From Flavobacterium beibuense (lineage in GTDB: Bacteria; Bacteroidota; Bacteroidia; Flavobacteriales; Flavobacteriaceae): a stretch of 64,000 bases of DNA. The first letter of the stretch is position 1, and every line of letters begins with the position of its first letter. The stretch covers positions 248,001 to 312,000 of the forward strand of contig NZ_JUIW01000001.1 of NCBI RefSeq assembly GCF_004151245.1, in the 5' to 3' direction. Of this stretch, positions 1 to 8,062 are shown piece by piece. The notes beneath the pieces were generated by a model that saw nothing but the letters and a program-made list of their open reading frames with translations, searched no databases and was not told the DNA's origin. Both the position numbers and the translations under genes were made by a program.

Positions 1-1
1 T

Positions 2-1048
2 CCGTCAATAATATTAATGTCAGGTTTACAGGGTTCGGGTAAAACCACTTTCTCAGGTAAACTTGCCAATTTCCTTAAAACTAAAAAGAATAAGAAACCT
101 TTACTTGTAGCGTGTGATATTTACCGTCCTGCGGCTATAAACCAGCTTCATGTAGTAGGTGAGCAAATAGGTGTAGAGGTATACTCTGAAGAAGGAAATA
201 AAAATCCGGTTGAAATTGCTCAAAATGCTATTAAGCATGCTAAAGCAAACGGATTTAATGTTGTAATTGTCGATACTGCCGGTCGTCTTGCTGTAGATGA
301 GGAGATGATGAACGAGATAGCAAATGTTCACAAGGCTATAGAGCCGCATGAAACACTGTTTGTTGTTGACTCCATGACTGGTCAGGATGCTGTAAATACT
401 GCTAAGGCTTTTAACGACAGGTTAAACTTTGACGGTGTTATACTAACCAAGCTGGATGGTGATACCCGTGGTGGTGCCGCTATTTCAATCAAATCGGTAG
501 TTAACAAGCCAATCAAGTTTATAGGTACTGGTGAGAAGATGGAAGCGATTGATGTTTTCTATCCTTCACGTATGGCCGACCGTATTCTTGGTATGGGAGA
601 CGTTGTGTCGTTAGTAGAAAGGGCACAGGAGCAGTATGATGAGGAAGAGGCAAGAAAGCTTCAGAAGAAAATCGCTAAAAACGAATTTGGTTTTGACGAT
701 TTCCTTTCTCAAATACAACAGGTAAAGAAAATGGGTAACATGAAAGACCTTATAGGTATGATACCCGGTGCAGGTAAAGCACTTAAAGATGTGGAGATTG
801 AAGATGATGCCTTTAAGCATATCGAAGCTATTATACATTCTATGACCCCGGGCGAAAGAAGCAAACCTTCTGTTCTTGATGCTAAAAGAAAGAACAGGAT
901 TGCAAAAGGTTCGGGTACGTCCATACAACAGGTTAACCAACTGCTTAAGCAGTTTGACCAGATGAGCAAAATGATGAAGATGATGCAGGGTGGTGCAGGA
1001 AAAAACATGATGCGAATGATGGGCGGAATGAAAGGCATGAGGCCATAA
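2..1048 (+). CDS. ffh: Signal recognition particle protein Ffh (5' truncated by window edge)
   Basis: GTPase subunit of the signal recognition particle, which binds signal sequences emerging from the ribosome and hands them to FtsY at the membrane. The frame is open from the window edge; codons 2-16 read PSIIL before MSGLQGSGKTT, the Ffh P-loop, so the N domain lies outside. Seen in order: GSGKTT (G1), DIYRPAA, DTAGR (G3), TKLDGDTRGGA (G4 and closing loop), then a C-terminal M domain with SKPSVLDAKRKNRIAKGSG and a methionine-rich tail (MSKMMKMM, MMRMMGGMKGM). Followed by its own hairpin terminator and then folD. Family assignment is certain; the true start cannot be seen. Confidence 0.97.
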   Translation, partial: PSIILMSGLQGSGKTTFSGKLANFLKTKKNKKPLLVACDIYRPAAINQLHVVGEQIGVEVYSEEGNKNPVEIAQNAIKHAKANGFNVVIVDTAGRLAVDEEMMNEIANVHKAIEPHETLFVVDSMTGQDAVNTAKAFNDRLNFDGVILTKLDGDTRGGAAISIKSVVNKPIKFIGTGEKMEAIDVFYPSRMADRILGMGDVVSLVERAQEQYDEEEARKLQKKIAKNEFGFDDFLSQIQQVKKMGNMKDLIGMIPGAGKALKDVEIEDDAFKHIEAIIHSMTPGERSKPSVLDAKRKNRIAKGSGTSIQQVNQLLKQFDQMSKMMKMMQGGAGKNMMRMMGGMKGMRP

Positions 1049-1059
1049 GAAAACTGTAG

Positions 1060-1084
1060 AGGCGCGGGTAACCGCGTCTTTTTT
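1060..1084 (+). terminator. Rho-independent terminator after ffh
   Basis: Eight-base-pair GC-rich stem (AGGCGCGG / CCGCGTCT, one G-U pair) with a GTAA loop, followed by a run of T. It lies 12 bases after the ffh stop. Confidence 0.8.
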
Positions 1085-1106
1085 AATAATAATTAATAGA
1101 TATAAC

Positions 1107-1994
1107 ATGCAGTTATTAGACGGGAAAAAAGTTTCTGAAGACATTAAGAATGAAATTGCCGCTGAGGTAAAAAAAATGAAGGACAATGGTGAAAAAGTAC
1201 CTCACCTTGCAGCGGTTATTGTTGGTAATGACGGAGCAAGCCTTACTTACGTAGGTAGTAAAGTAAAAGCATGCGAGCGCATTGGGTTTGAGTCTACACT
1301 TATTAAGCTGCCAAGCACTATTTCTGAAACTGAGCTTTTAAAGAAAATTGAAGAGCTTAATCAGGATGATAATATAGATGGCTTTATAGTTCAGCTTCCT
1401 TTACCGGAACAGATTGACGACCAGAAAGTACTTATGGCTATAGACCCAAGTAAGGATGTGGACGGTTTCCACCCTGAGAACTTTGGTAAAATGGCTTTGG
1501 ATATGACTACTTTTATTCCGGCTACTCCATTTGGTATTCTTGAGCTTTTAGAGCGTTATAATGTACAAACGGCAGGTAAGCATACTGTAGTTATAGGTCG
1601 TAGTCACATTGTGGGAAGGCCAATGAGTATTCTTATGGGACGTAAAGGTTTCCCTGGTAACTCTACAGTAACACTAACACACAGCCATACCAAAAACATC
1701 AGTCAGATTACTACACAGGCAGATATTATTATTACAGCTTTAGGTGTGCCTAACTATCTTAAAGCAGAGATGGTAAAAGACGATGCGGTTATTATTGACG
1801 TGGGTATTACCCGTGTGCCGGATGAAACTAACGAGAAAGGTTATAAGATTACAGGAGATGTAGACTTTGCTAATGTTAGCAAAAAAGCATCTTACATTAC
1901 TCCGGTTCCGGGTGGCGTGGGTCCTATGACAATTGCAATGCTTCTTAAAAATACATTACTTGCAAGAGAACAAAGGGCTTTAAGAGGCCAATAA
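1107..1994 (+). CDS. folD: Bifunctional methylenetetrahydrofolate dehydrogenase / cyclohydrolase FolD
   Basis: Cytosolic enzyme interconverting 5,10-methylene-THF, 5,10-methenyl-THF and 10-formyl-THF in one-carbon metabolism. The 295-residue length is normal. Diagnostic motifs: YVGSKVKACERIG with the catalytic lysine (about residues 50-62), GFIVQLPLP (about 92-100), DVDGFHP (about 119), PATPFGILELLERY, the nucleotide-binding VVIGRSHIVGRPMS (about 163-176), and PVPGGVGPMTIAMLL near the C-terminus. ATG start 22 bases after the ffh terminator. Ends just before a strong bidirectional hairpin. No oddities seen. Confidence 0.97.
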   Translation: MQLLDGKKVSEDIKNEIAAEVKKMKDNGEKVPHLAAVIVGNDGASLTYVGSKVKACERIGFESTLIKLPSTISETELLKKIEELNQDDNIDGFIVQLPLPEQIDDQKVLMAIDPSKDVDGFHPENFGKMALDMTTFIPATPFGILELLERYNVQTAGKHTVVIGRSHIVGRPMSILMGRKGFPGNSTVTLTHSHTKNISQITTQADIIITALGVPNYLKAEMVKDDAVIIDVGITRVPDETNEKGYKITGDVDFANVSKKASYITPVPGGVGPMTIAMLLKNTLLAREQRALRGQ

Positions 1995-2020
1995 TAAGGA
2001 AATAGTATTTTATATAAAAT

Positions 2021-2053
2021 AAAAAGGCTGCTAATAATATTAGCAGCCTTTTT
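2021..2053. terminator. Bidirectional terminator between folD and the T9SS protein gene
   Basis: Perfect 14-bp inverted repeat (AAAAAGGCTGCTAA / TTAGCAGCCTTTTT) with a 5-base loop. The A and T tracts at both ends let it serve both converging genes. Confidence 0.9.
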
Positions 2054-2074
2054 GCTTACGGAAAAAAACTATCA

Positions 2075-4939
2075 TTAGTCAATTTTAAGCACTTTTATCT
2101 GCTTAGAATTATTACCGGAATGCACAGTTAGGAAATAAGCACCTGCCGAAAGATCGTTCATGTTTATTTCTGCCTGTTCTGCATTTATGTTTTGTTGTAA
2201 TACAAGTTGTCCTGTAATATTATATACTTCTACAGTATCAATTATATTAGTATTGCTTACAGTTATGTTGTTTTTTGTTGGGTTAGGGTAATAGGCAAAA
2301 CCTTTAAAGTTATTCTCGTAAATGCCTAACTCTTCTTCGGTAGTAAAACTTACCATTACCCAGTCGCTCCATATTGGCCCGCACTGTGTTCTTACAAAAG
2401 CATAGTATGTGGTTTCAGGTTCAAGTTCACTAAAATTGGTCGTAAAGTTTCCTTCCTGAGTACCTTCTGCCGGAGGAGTTTCGGTATTACCTATTGCATA
2501 TTGGTAAACGTTGGGGTCTGAATTACCCTCTGTAGTGCCTTCCCAAGTTAGTGTAGCTGATGAGTCTGTAATATCAGATACCTGTAAATTTGCAGGTACA
2601 CCACATGAGCTTTCTTCAATGCTAAAGTTGTCTACATAGATACTTCCCTGTCCGCCTTCGCTTTGTGCGTTGAAACCAATGTAGTATACTCCGTCTTCCT
2701 GAACCGTAATATAGTTTACTTCATTTGTAGCCGGTGTAGCAGCAGTAACAGAGTGATTTCCTAATACACCTCCTTGCGATGCTGTAACAGGGTCTGGGTT
2801 CGTACTTAAAGTAACTTTAAGAGTTTCTGTAAATTCACTGCTGTCGTTACCGTAAGTATACTCTACCTTATAACGAGTGCCTGCTGTAAGTTCTATTCCC
2901 TGAGTAAAATACCATGAGTCAGCGTTAGCTTCAGTACCTGTATATTGTAGTGTATTGGTTTCAAAGCCGCTTCCCGGATTGTTTGCAGTGCTCCACATAT
3001 TACTGCTGTTTGTTGCTAATGAATTACATGCAGGTATAGCAGGTGCTGTAGCAGATTCAAAATCCTGTGAGTAAGGAACAGTTGCTGTTTCTGTACATGG
3101 AGTGGTAAATACCATTGCAGGAGTCCATTCACCTACTACAGGACCGCATAATGTTCTTAGAAACACATAGTAAGTAGTGTCTGCATCAAGCTCATCAAAA
3201 GTTACGTTAAGTTCGTTTGTCATTGCCATATCTTCTTCAGATGGAGTACTACTCGTTCCATAAGTATAAAAGTACCCTATAGCGGTGCCTCCCTCAGCAG
3301 GCGACCACTCTATAGTAGCGCTATCTGATGATAATGCAGTAATATTTGGATTTTCCGGCAGTTCACAATTCCATGTTGTGATTGTTATATCATCGATGTA
3401 TAAGCTGCCTTGTGAAGCGTCGCTAGTAGCCTGGATACCAAAATAATATACACCAGCAGCCGGACTGAAAGGAGGTGATACAAACTGATGCTCTTCACCA
3501 TCATTAATTCCGGTTACACTCATTAATGTGCCGGTCCATGTTTCAGGATCAGGTGAAGTGCCAAATTTAAGATTGAAGCTTTCAGTTGTGGTATCACTAT
3601 TATTTCTGTATCTAAAACTTACTTTGTAATAAGTTGCAGCTTCTAATTCTACCGGTGCAGTAACAAATACTGCATTGGCAGCTTCAGTAGCGGTATTATA
3701 CACTAGTGTATTAGTCTCAAAGCCATTACCAGGGGTGTTTGTTGTAGTCCAGTTGTTTCCTGTTCCTAAGTTGAAGGCTGCTGTACATTCCGGGAAATCC
3801 GGAGCATCTACCGATTCAAAATCTATTGTATATGGCAGGGCTACCGGTACACAAGGAGTAGTAAATTCAATAACTTCCCATTCGCTGTTTATATCGCCAC
3901 ACACATTTTTTACAAAAGCATAATATGTTGTATTGGCTTCCAGTTCGCTAAGGTCCTGAGATAACTCTGTAATAGTTTCTGGAGAGTCAGGCGGGGTGTT
4001 TGTGGTAGAGTATCCAAAATAGTACCCTGTAGATGAGATATTTCCTTCTGTTGCTTCTTCCCATGTTATTGTTGCGCTGCTATAAGTAACAGCACTAGCC
4101 ATAGCATTTTCAGGAGTGCCACAAACAGTTTGCTGTATTGAAAAATCATCGACATACAGTTCGCCCTGATTTGCTTCGCTTACAGCACGGAAACCTATAT
4201 AATATGTGCCGGTTTCTTCTACAGTAAAGAAGTGGTCATGTGTGTGCGGTATGGCATCATCTATGGTTGCTGCATATAATGGCATTGCATCTTCAGCAGT
4301 AGGTGAAAGCCCATAAGTAAGTATAATGCTTTCAGTGGTCTCGGTACTGTTATTACCATACCTAAATGATATTTTATAATTCGTTCCGGCTTCAAGCGCT
4401 ATACCTTGTGTAAATAAAAAGCTGTTGGCTATAGCATTGCTTGGTATGTACTTTAGTGTGCCGCTTTCAAAACCAAATCCTGGATTTGTAACGGTTTTCC
4501 AATGAGGAGTTGAAGGAGCTACAGATGTTGTACATTCAGGCAATAAACTTGCTGTTACAGTTTCAAAATCCAAAGTGTATGGAGGCTGTACAGCCGGACA
4601 CGATGTGGTAGTAAAGGTCACCCCGGTAGTCCAGTCGCTCCATACACCTGAACAAAATGACTTTACATAAGCAGTATAAGTAGTGCCCGGTAATAGCGGA
4701 TAATAGCTTGCTAGGCTTGTTGTAACTGTAGTAGCACCATCAATAGCTTCTGCTGTGCCTTCAACAAAAGAGGTTTGGTAAAACTGTACTTCGCTACCTG
4801 TTGAAACGGCATCCCAACTAAGTAAGGCGCTGTTAGACGTGATTTCTGTTACTGCTGCATTGGTAGGTGCATTACATTGTGCATTTGTTGTAAGTACTCC
4901 AAGCAACAAAAAAGGAATCAAAAGAATAATTTTTTTCAT
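2075..4939 (-). CDS. Large secreted modular protein with T9SS type A sorting domain
   Basis: Probable surface or secreted adhesin or glycan-binding protein. A signal peptide (MKKIILLIPFLLLG...NAQ) leads into alternating modules. Four fibronectin type III domains begin near CNAPTNAAV, CGTPENAMA, CELPENPNI and CGVPANLQV. Between them lie three beta-rich jelly-roll or MAM-like domains, each opening with PY-x2-DFE (PYTLDFETV, PYTIDFESV, PYSQDFESA). The last 80 or so residues (YYPNPTKNNITVSN ... VYNITGQLVLQQ ... AGAYFLTVHSG) are a Por-type C-terminal signal for type IX secretion. ATG at 4939 is chosen over a TTG six bases upstream because it gives the normal MKK signal peptide. Monocistronic. No catalytic domain seen; ligand unknown. 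Confidence 0.88.
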   Translation of the reverse strand: MKKIILLIPFLLLGVLTTNAQCNAPTNAAVTEITSNSALLSWDAVSTGSEVQFYQTSFVEGTAEAIDGATTVTTSLASYYPLLPGTTYTAYVKSFCSGVWSDWTTGVTFTTTSCPAVQPPYTLDFETVTASLLPECTTSVAPSTPHWKTVTNPGFGFESGTLKYIPSNAIANSFLFTQGIALEAGTNYKISFRYGNNSTETTESIILTYGLSPTAEDAMPLYAATIDDAIPHTHDHFFTVEETGTYYIGFRAVSEANQGELYVDDFSIQQTVCGTPENAMASAVTYSSATITWEEATEGNISSTGYYFGYSTTNTPPDSPETITELSQDLSELEANTTYYAFVKNVCGDINSEWEVIEFTTPCVPVALPYTIDFESVDAPDFPECTAAFNLGTGNNWTTTNTPGNGFETNTLVYNTATEAANAVFVTAPVELEAATYYKVSFRYRNNSDTTTESFNLKFGTSPDPETWTGTLMSVTGINDGEEHQFVSPPFSPAAGVYYFGIQATSDASQGSLYIDDITITTWNCELPENPNITALSSDSATIEWSPAEGGTAIGYFYTYGTSSTPSEEDMAMTNELNVTFDELDADTTYYVFLRTLCGPVVGEWTPAMVFTTPCTETATVPYSQDFESATAPAIPACNSLATNSSNMWSTANNPGSGFETNTLQYTGTEANADSWYFTQGIELTAGTRYKVEYTYGNDSSEFTETLKVTLSTNPDPVTASQGGVLGNHSVTAATPATNEVNYITVQEDGVYYIGFNAQSEGGQGSIYVDNFSIEESSCGVPANLQVSDITDSSATLTWEGTTEGNSDPNVYQYAIGNTETPPAEGTQEGNFTTNFSELEPETTYYAFVRTQCGPIWSDWVMVSFTTEEELGIYENNFKGFAYYPNPTKNNITVSNTNIIDTVEVYNITGQLVLQQNINAEQAEINMNDLSAGAYFLTVHSGNNSKQIKVLKID

Positions 4940-5285
4940 GATCAATTTTTGTAATAGTTAATAGTTTGTAGTTTGAAATTTCCCTGCCGCCTAAAAAGTG
5001 TGACAGAAAAACCAGGTACAACATTAACGAAAAATCAATCTTTTTTTAGTTAACTTGTTGATATTGTGTTGTGTAAAAAAGCGACAATAGCATTGACAAA
5101 AAGTGACAGTTTGTATTTATGTTGTTGATAATGTGTTTGTTATGTTGGTATTGTGAGTTGTTTTTTTATTCTTTTCGAAAACGTTTTCATTTTTTAAATA
5201 AAAAGTATAAATAGGCGTTTTTGTGTGATAAAATGATAGAAAATAAAATTTTTGAGTTATGTTTTTTGTTAAAAAGCATAAAAAT
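4940..5285. other. Intergenic region upstream of the T9SS protein gene
   Basis: Roughly 350 AT-rich bases without a plausible gene. It should hold the promoter for the minus-strand T9SS gene. The one distinctive element is a 12-bp perfect palindrome at 5177-5188, listed separately. T/G-rich runs (TTGTTGATAATGTG, GTTTGTTATGTTGG) show no clear start signal. Confidence 0.6.
5177..5188. promoter_or_regulatory. Palindromic operator-like site GAAAACGTTTTC
   Basis: Perfect 12-bp palindrome with a central CG, resembling operators of LacI/GalR-family repressors. It lies about 240 bp upstream of the T9SS protein start. No LacI-family gene is in the window, so the binding protein is unknown. Confidence 0.35.
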
Positions 5286-5315
5286 AAAAAGAGCTTAACA
5301 TCTTAAGCTCTTTTT
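5286..5315 (-). terminator. Terminator after the SDR operon
   Basis: Perfect 13-bp inverted repeat (AAAAAGAGCTTAA / TTAAGCTCTTTTT) with a CATC loop, 17 bases past the SDR stop on the minus strand. Confidence 0.85.
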
Positions 5316-5331
5316 TATGAATGGTTTGTAG

Positions 5332-6168
5332 TTAGAAATCTGTTGAACGGCTAAGGCTGTCCCATTCTTTTATTTCCTGGCTAAGCTGCTCTATTTTAGC
5401 TTGTGCCATAGTTACTGAATCACTTCCTAGAAATAAATATAAGGGAGGATTTTCTGTTTCAGATGCTTTAATCATTGCCGCTACACCTTTAACCGGATCG
5501 CCCTGTTGATTACCGTTTATGGTGTTTTGATGCATTGCCTGAGAATCGCGGGTAGATTTATATTCTTCCATCGGATTTTGGGTAACTGCAAGAGAATCGG
5601 AATTTAGGAAATTGGTCCTGAAATAACCGGGTAACACGAGTGTTACATTTACATTGAATGCTTTAGCTTCTGCAGCCAGTGCCTCGGTAAAACCAGCCAT
5701 TGCAAATTTTGTAGCACAATATATACCAAACCCGGGGAAGTTACCTACAAACCCGCCAATAGAAGAAATGTTGAATATATGTCCTGACTGTTGTTTGCGC
5801 AGGTAAGGCATTACTTTACGTATTATGTTAAGCGTACCAAAAACATTTACTTCGAAGTTTTGGCGTGCCTCTGCATCGGTTAATTCTTCCAGGCTACCTA
5901 ATAAACCGTAACCGGCATTGTTTACTACATTATCAATGTGTCCAAATTTTTCTATTGTAGCTTTGATAGCTTTTTCTACGCTTTCTTCGCTGCTTAAATT
6001 AACTTCAAGAGGAAGGAAATTATCGTGTTTGCCTGCAGCTGTTTCCAGTTGCGTAATGCTTCTTGATGTTGCGGCTACATAATTGCCTTTTTCTAAAAGT
6101 TGTTTAACAAACTCAAGGCCCAGGCCTTTACTTGCTCCGGTAATAAACCATACTTTTTTTGTGTCCAT
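5332..6168 (-). CDS. Short-chain dehydrogenase/reductase (classical SDR), paralogue 1
   Basis: NAD(P)H-dependent oxidoreductase of unknown substrate, 278 residues. The Rossmann motif is WFITGASKGLGLEFVKQLL (about residues 7-25). NNAGYG lies near 86-91, the catalytic serine in FNISSIGG (about 134-141), and the YxxxK motif in YCATKFAMAGF (about 150). The SDR after it in reading order (6181-7023) is a clear paralogue with the same tail (SxSTDF/TTSTDF), so the pair arose by tandem duplication. The genes are 12 bases apart and probably cotranscribed downstream of the AraC gene at 7106-8002. Expression is probably controlled by the AraC-type sites at 7076-7109. No substrate assignment is possible. 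Confidence 0.9.
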   Translation of the reverse strand: MDTKKVWFITGASKGLGLEFVKQLLEKGNYVAATSRSITQLETAAGKHDNFLPLEVNLSSEESVEKAIKATIEKFGHIDNVVNNAGYGLLGSLEELTDAEARQNFEVNVFGTLNIIRKVMPYLRKQQSGHIFNISSIGGFVGNFPGFGIYCATKFAMAGFTEALAAEAKAFNVNVTLVLPGYFRTNFLNSDSLAVTQNPMEEYKSTRDSQAMHQNTINGNQQGDPVKGVAAMIKASETENPPLYLFLGSDSVTMAQAKIEQLSQEIKEWDSLSRSTDF

Positions 6169-6180
6169 TGTTTTTTGAAA

Positions 6181-7023
6181 TTAAAAATCGGTTGATGTTG
6201 TAATATCTTTTGATACACCGATTTGGTTAGTTAAATCTTCAATTTTAGTTTTTGCCCTATTATAGGCATCTGATCCTATAAGTAGAAAAACTGGAGGTTC
6301 AGGGTTAAATCCTGTTTCTATTATTACAGCCGAACCTTTTTCAGGGTCTCCCTGTTGGTGTCCGTCTTTTGCTTTAAAAATTGAATGAGTTTCTCTTATG
6401 GCAGTGTAATCAGGAATTACATTTTCCGAAAGAAAAAGCGACTCATCCGTAAGAAAACTGGTTCTGAAAGCTCCCGGTAAGACAGCAGTAGCTTTAATAC
6501 CTAATTCTTTTACGTCCTGTGCTAATGCTTCGGTTAATCCTGCTACTGCAAATTTTGTTGCTGCATAAGCTGTCCAGCCTATACCTGGTGCGAAACCTGC
6601 AATAGACGAAATGTTGATAATGTGACCTGATTTTTGCTTACGCATGTATGGTAATACATTGCGTATGGTATTGATAGTACCAAAAACATTAACATCGAAG
6701 CTGTCTCTTACTTCTTTATCGTTTAGTTCCTCAAGGCTGCCGCCTATACCGTAACCTGCATTGTTTATAAGCACATCTACAGATGAGAAAACGTCATTGG
6801 TTTTCATTATCGCAGCATTTACGCTTTCATTATCGGCAAGATTAACTTCTAAGGGAAGAAAGTTGTCTCCGGTAAAGTCAACTGCTTTAATAAGAGCTTC
6901 TTTGTTTCTGGAAGTAGCGGCAACTTTTTGGTTTAGTTTTAAAAGCTGCTTTACAATAGAGAGGCCTAGGCCTTTAGATGCTCCGGTTACAAACCATACC
7001 TTTTGTTCTTTTTTGCTTTCCAT
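6181..7023 (-). CDS. Short-chain dehydrogenase/reductase (classical SDR), paralogue 2
   Basis: Classical SDR of 280 residues. Cofactor motif VTGASKGLGLSIVKQLL at about residues 13-29, NNAGYGIGG near 91, active-site serine in INISSIAGF, and YAATKFAVAGL carrying YxxxK. ATG start agrees with its neighbour's N-terminus. It is the first gene of a two-SDR operon. Its upstream region holds a conserved TTTG promoter element (7046-7049) preceded by two direct TTGC-N5-TCAA repeats, the same arrangement as in front of the SDR at 44066-44830. Substrate unknown; the family covers many carbonyl and alcohol compounds. Confidence 0.9.
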   Translation of the reverse strand: MESKKEQKVWFVTGASKGLGLSIVKQLLKLNQKVAATSRNKEALIKAVDFTGDNFLPLEVNLADNESVNAAIMKTNDVFSSVDVLINNAGYGIGGSLEELNDKEVRDSFDVNVFGTINTIRNVLPYMRKQKSGHIINISSIAGFAPGIGWTAYAATKFAVAGLTEALAQDVKELGIKATAVLPGAFRTSFLTDESLFLSENVIPDYTAIRETHSIFKAKDGHQQGDPEKGSAVIIETGFNPEPPVFLLIGSDAYNRAKTKIEDLTNQIGVSKDITTSTDF

Positions 7024-7045
7024 AATTTTTGTTTTTATTATGGTA

Positions 7046-7109
7046 CAAAGTTCGGTAAGGTTTAGTGTTTAACTATTGCTCGAGTCAAACCATTGATTGC
7101 AAAAATCAA
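7046..7109 (-). promoter_or_regulatory. Promoter and tandem AraC-type operator for the SDR pair
   Basis: Minus-strand promoter element GAACTTTG (TTTG at 7049-7046) preceded by two direct repeats TTGC-N5-TCAA (plus-strand spelling) at 7076-7088 and 7097-7109, exactly 21 bp apart. The nearer repeat begins 30 bp from the TTTG element. The same geometry occurs at 44868-44931. The distal repeat overlaps the last codons of the AraC gene. The expected -33 box is poor, which fits an activator-dependent promoter. Confidence 0.65.
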
Positions 7110-8002
7110 ACATTTCTATAAGTAGAAGGCGTTTGGGTAGTTTGTTTCTTAAAAAAGTTATTAAAATGTGATGGTTCCTCAAAACCAAGGCTGTTACTTA
7201 TCTCGGCTATATTCCAGTCGGTATGTCTTAAAAGGGCTTTGGCTTCGGCAAGTACTCTTTCACTAATAAGTGAGGTTGTGGTTTTACCTGTAGTTTGCTT
7301 TATAGCACGGTTAAGGTGGTTTACATGGATGGAAAGGTTTTGAGCAAAATCGTTGGCTGATCGCATATTAAATCGCTGAACGGGATTTTCTATTGGGAAT
7401 TGCCTTTCCAGTAATTCATTAAATATGGAAGTGATTCTTGAATTGGCATTAGGGTGAGTGTATAGGTTTTCAGCAGGCTCGGTTTTTAACGCCAGGTGAA
7501 TAAGTTCGTTAAGGTAGCCTCTTAGTAAATCATACTTAAATGTATAGTCTGATGCTATTTCGGTTAGCATTTTTTCAAATACAGCAGCAATTGTCTCTTC
7601 CTGAGCATGGTCTAATATATAAGACGGTTTGCCGCCCGGAGCAAACATAGGCAGTTCGTTAAGGCTTCCTTTTATTTTTTCCGTAAAGAAAGGTGCTGTG
7701 AATATGCAAAAGTAGCCTGTAGGATTGTCACTTAATGTTTCCCACGTATAAGGTACCTGAGGATTGAAAAATACAAGCGAAGTTCCATCTACCTCTAAGC
7801 TTTTATCAGCATAGTGGTATAGGTTATGTCCTTTTATAAAAGTTATTTTGTAATAGTCCCTGCGAGTATAGCGTACCTGTTTGCCGGGTTGCAGACAGTC
7901 TTCAAGCCTGAAAACATTAAAGTGGCCTACACCGTCGTTAAGGTTTTGAGGGACTTCTTTTCTTTTTTGTTCGTAAAACTGGATTAAAGATTCTGATTCC
8001 AT
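7106..8002 (-). CDS. AraC family transcriptional regulator, paralogue 1
   Basis: Regulator of about 298 residues with an N-terminal cupin-like sensing domain (HFNVFRLEDC, RRDYYKITFI, FFNPQVPYTWETL) and a C-terminal double helix-turn-helix. HTH1 is around HVNHLNRAIKQTTGKTTTSLI; HTH2 is around WNIAEISNSLGFEEPSHFNNFFKKQT. ATG at 8002 is chosen over an in-frame TTG at 8026, because that TTG lies in the promoter/operator just after a perfect TATCTTTG box. Closely related to the AraC protein at 44941-45879; both precede SDR genes on the same strand. Likely activates the SDR pair and represses itself. Inducer unknown. Confidence 0.88.
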   Translation of the reverse strand: MESESLIQFYEQKRKEVPQNLNDGVGHFNVFRLEDCLQPGKQVRYTRRDYYKITFIKGHNLYHYADKSLEVDGTSLVFFNPQVPYTWETLSDNPTGYFCIFTAPFFTEKIKGSLNELPMFAPGGKPSYILDHAQEETIAAVFEKMLTEIASDYTFKYDLLRGYLNELIHLALKTEPAENLYTHPNANSRITSIFNELLERQFPIENPVQRFNMRSANDFAQNLSIHVNHLNRAIKQTTGKTTTSLISERVLAEAKALLRHTDWNIAEISNSLGFEEPSHFNNFFKKQTTQTPSTYRNV

Positions 8003-8013
8003 AATAGAGCTTA

Positions 8014-8035
8014 TTGCAAAATTCAATCAAAGATA
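8014..8035 (-). promoter_or_regulatory. araC promoter with overlapping autoregulatory site
   Basis: On the minus strand a perfect TATCTTTG (TAnnTTTG) box at 8035-8028 is followed directly by the operator motif TTGAATTTTGCAA (8026-8014; plus strand TTGC-AAAAT-TCAA). The site covers the predicted start of transcription, the position expected for autorepression. The same arrangement is found at 45892-45909. Confidence 0.65.
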
Positions 8036-8062
8036 CGAAATAATGCAGTAGCCTTATGAATC

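Noticed and set aside
128..349. Short minus-strand open frame within ffh
   Set aside because: Shadow of Ffh, with no protein-like features.
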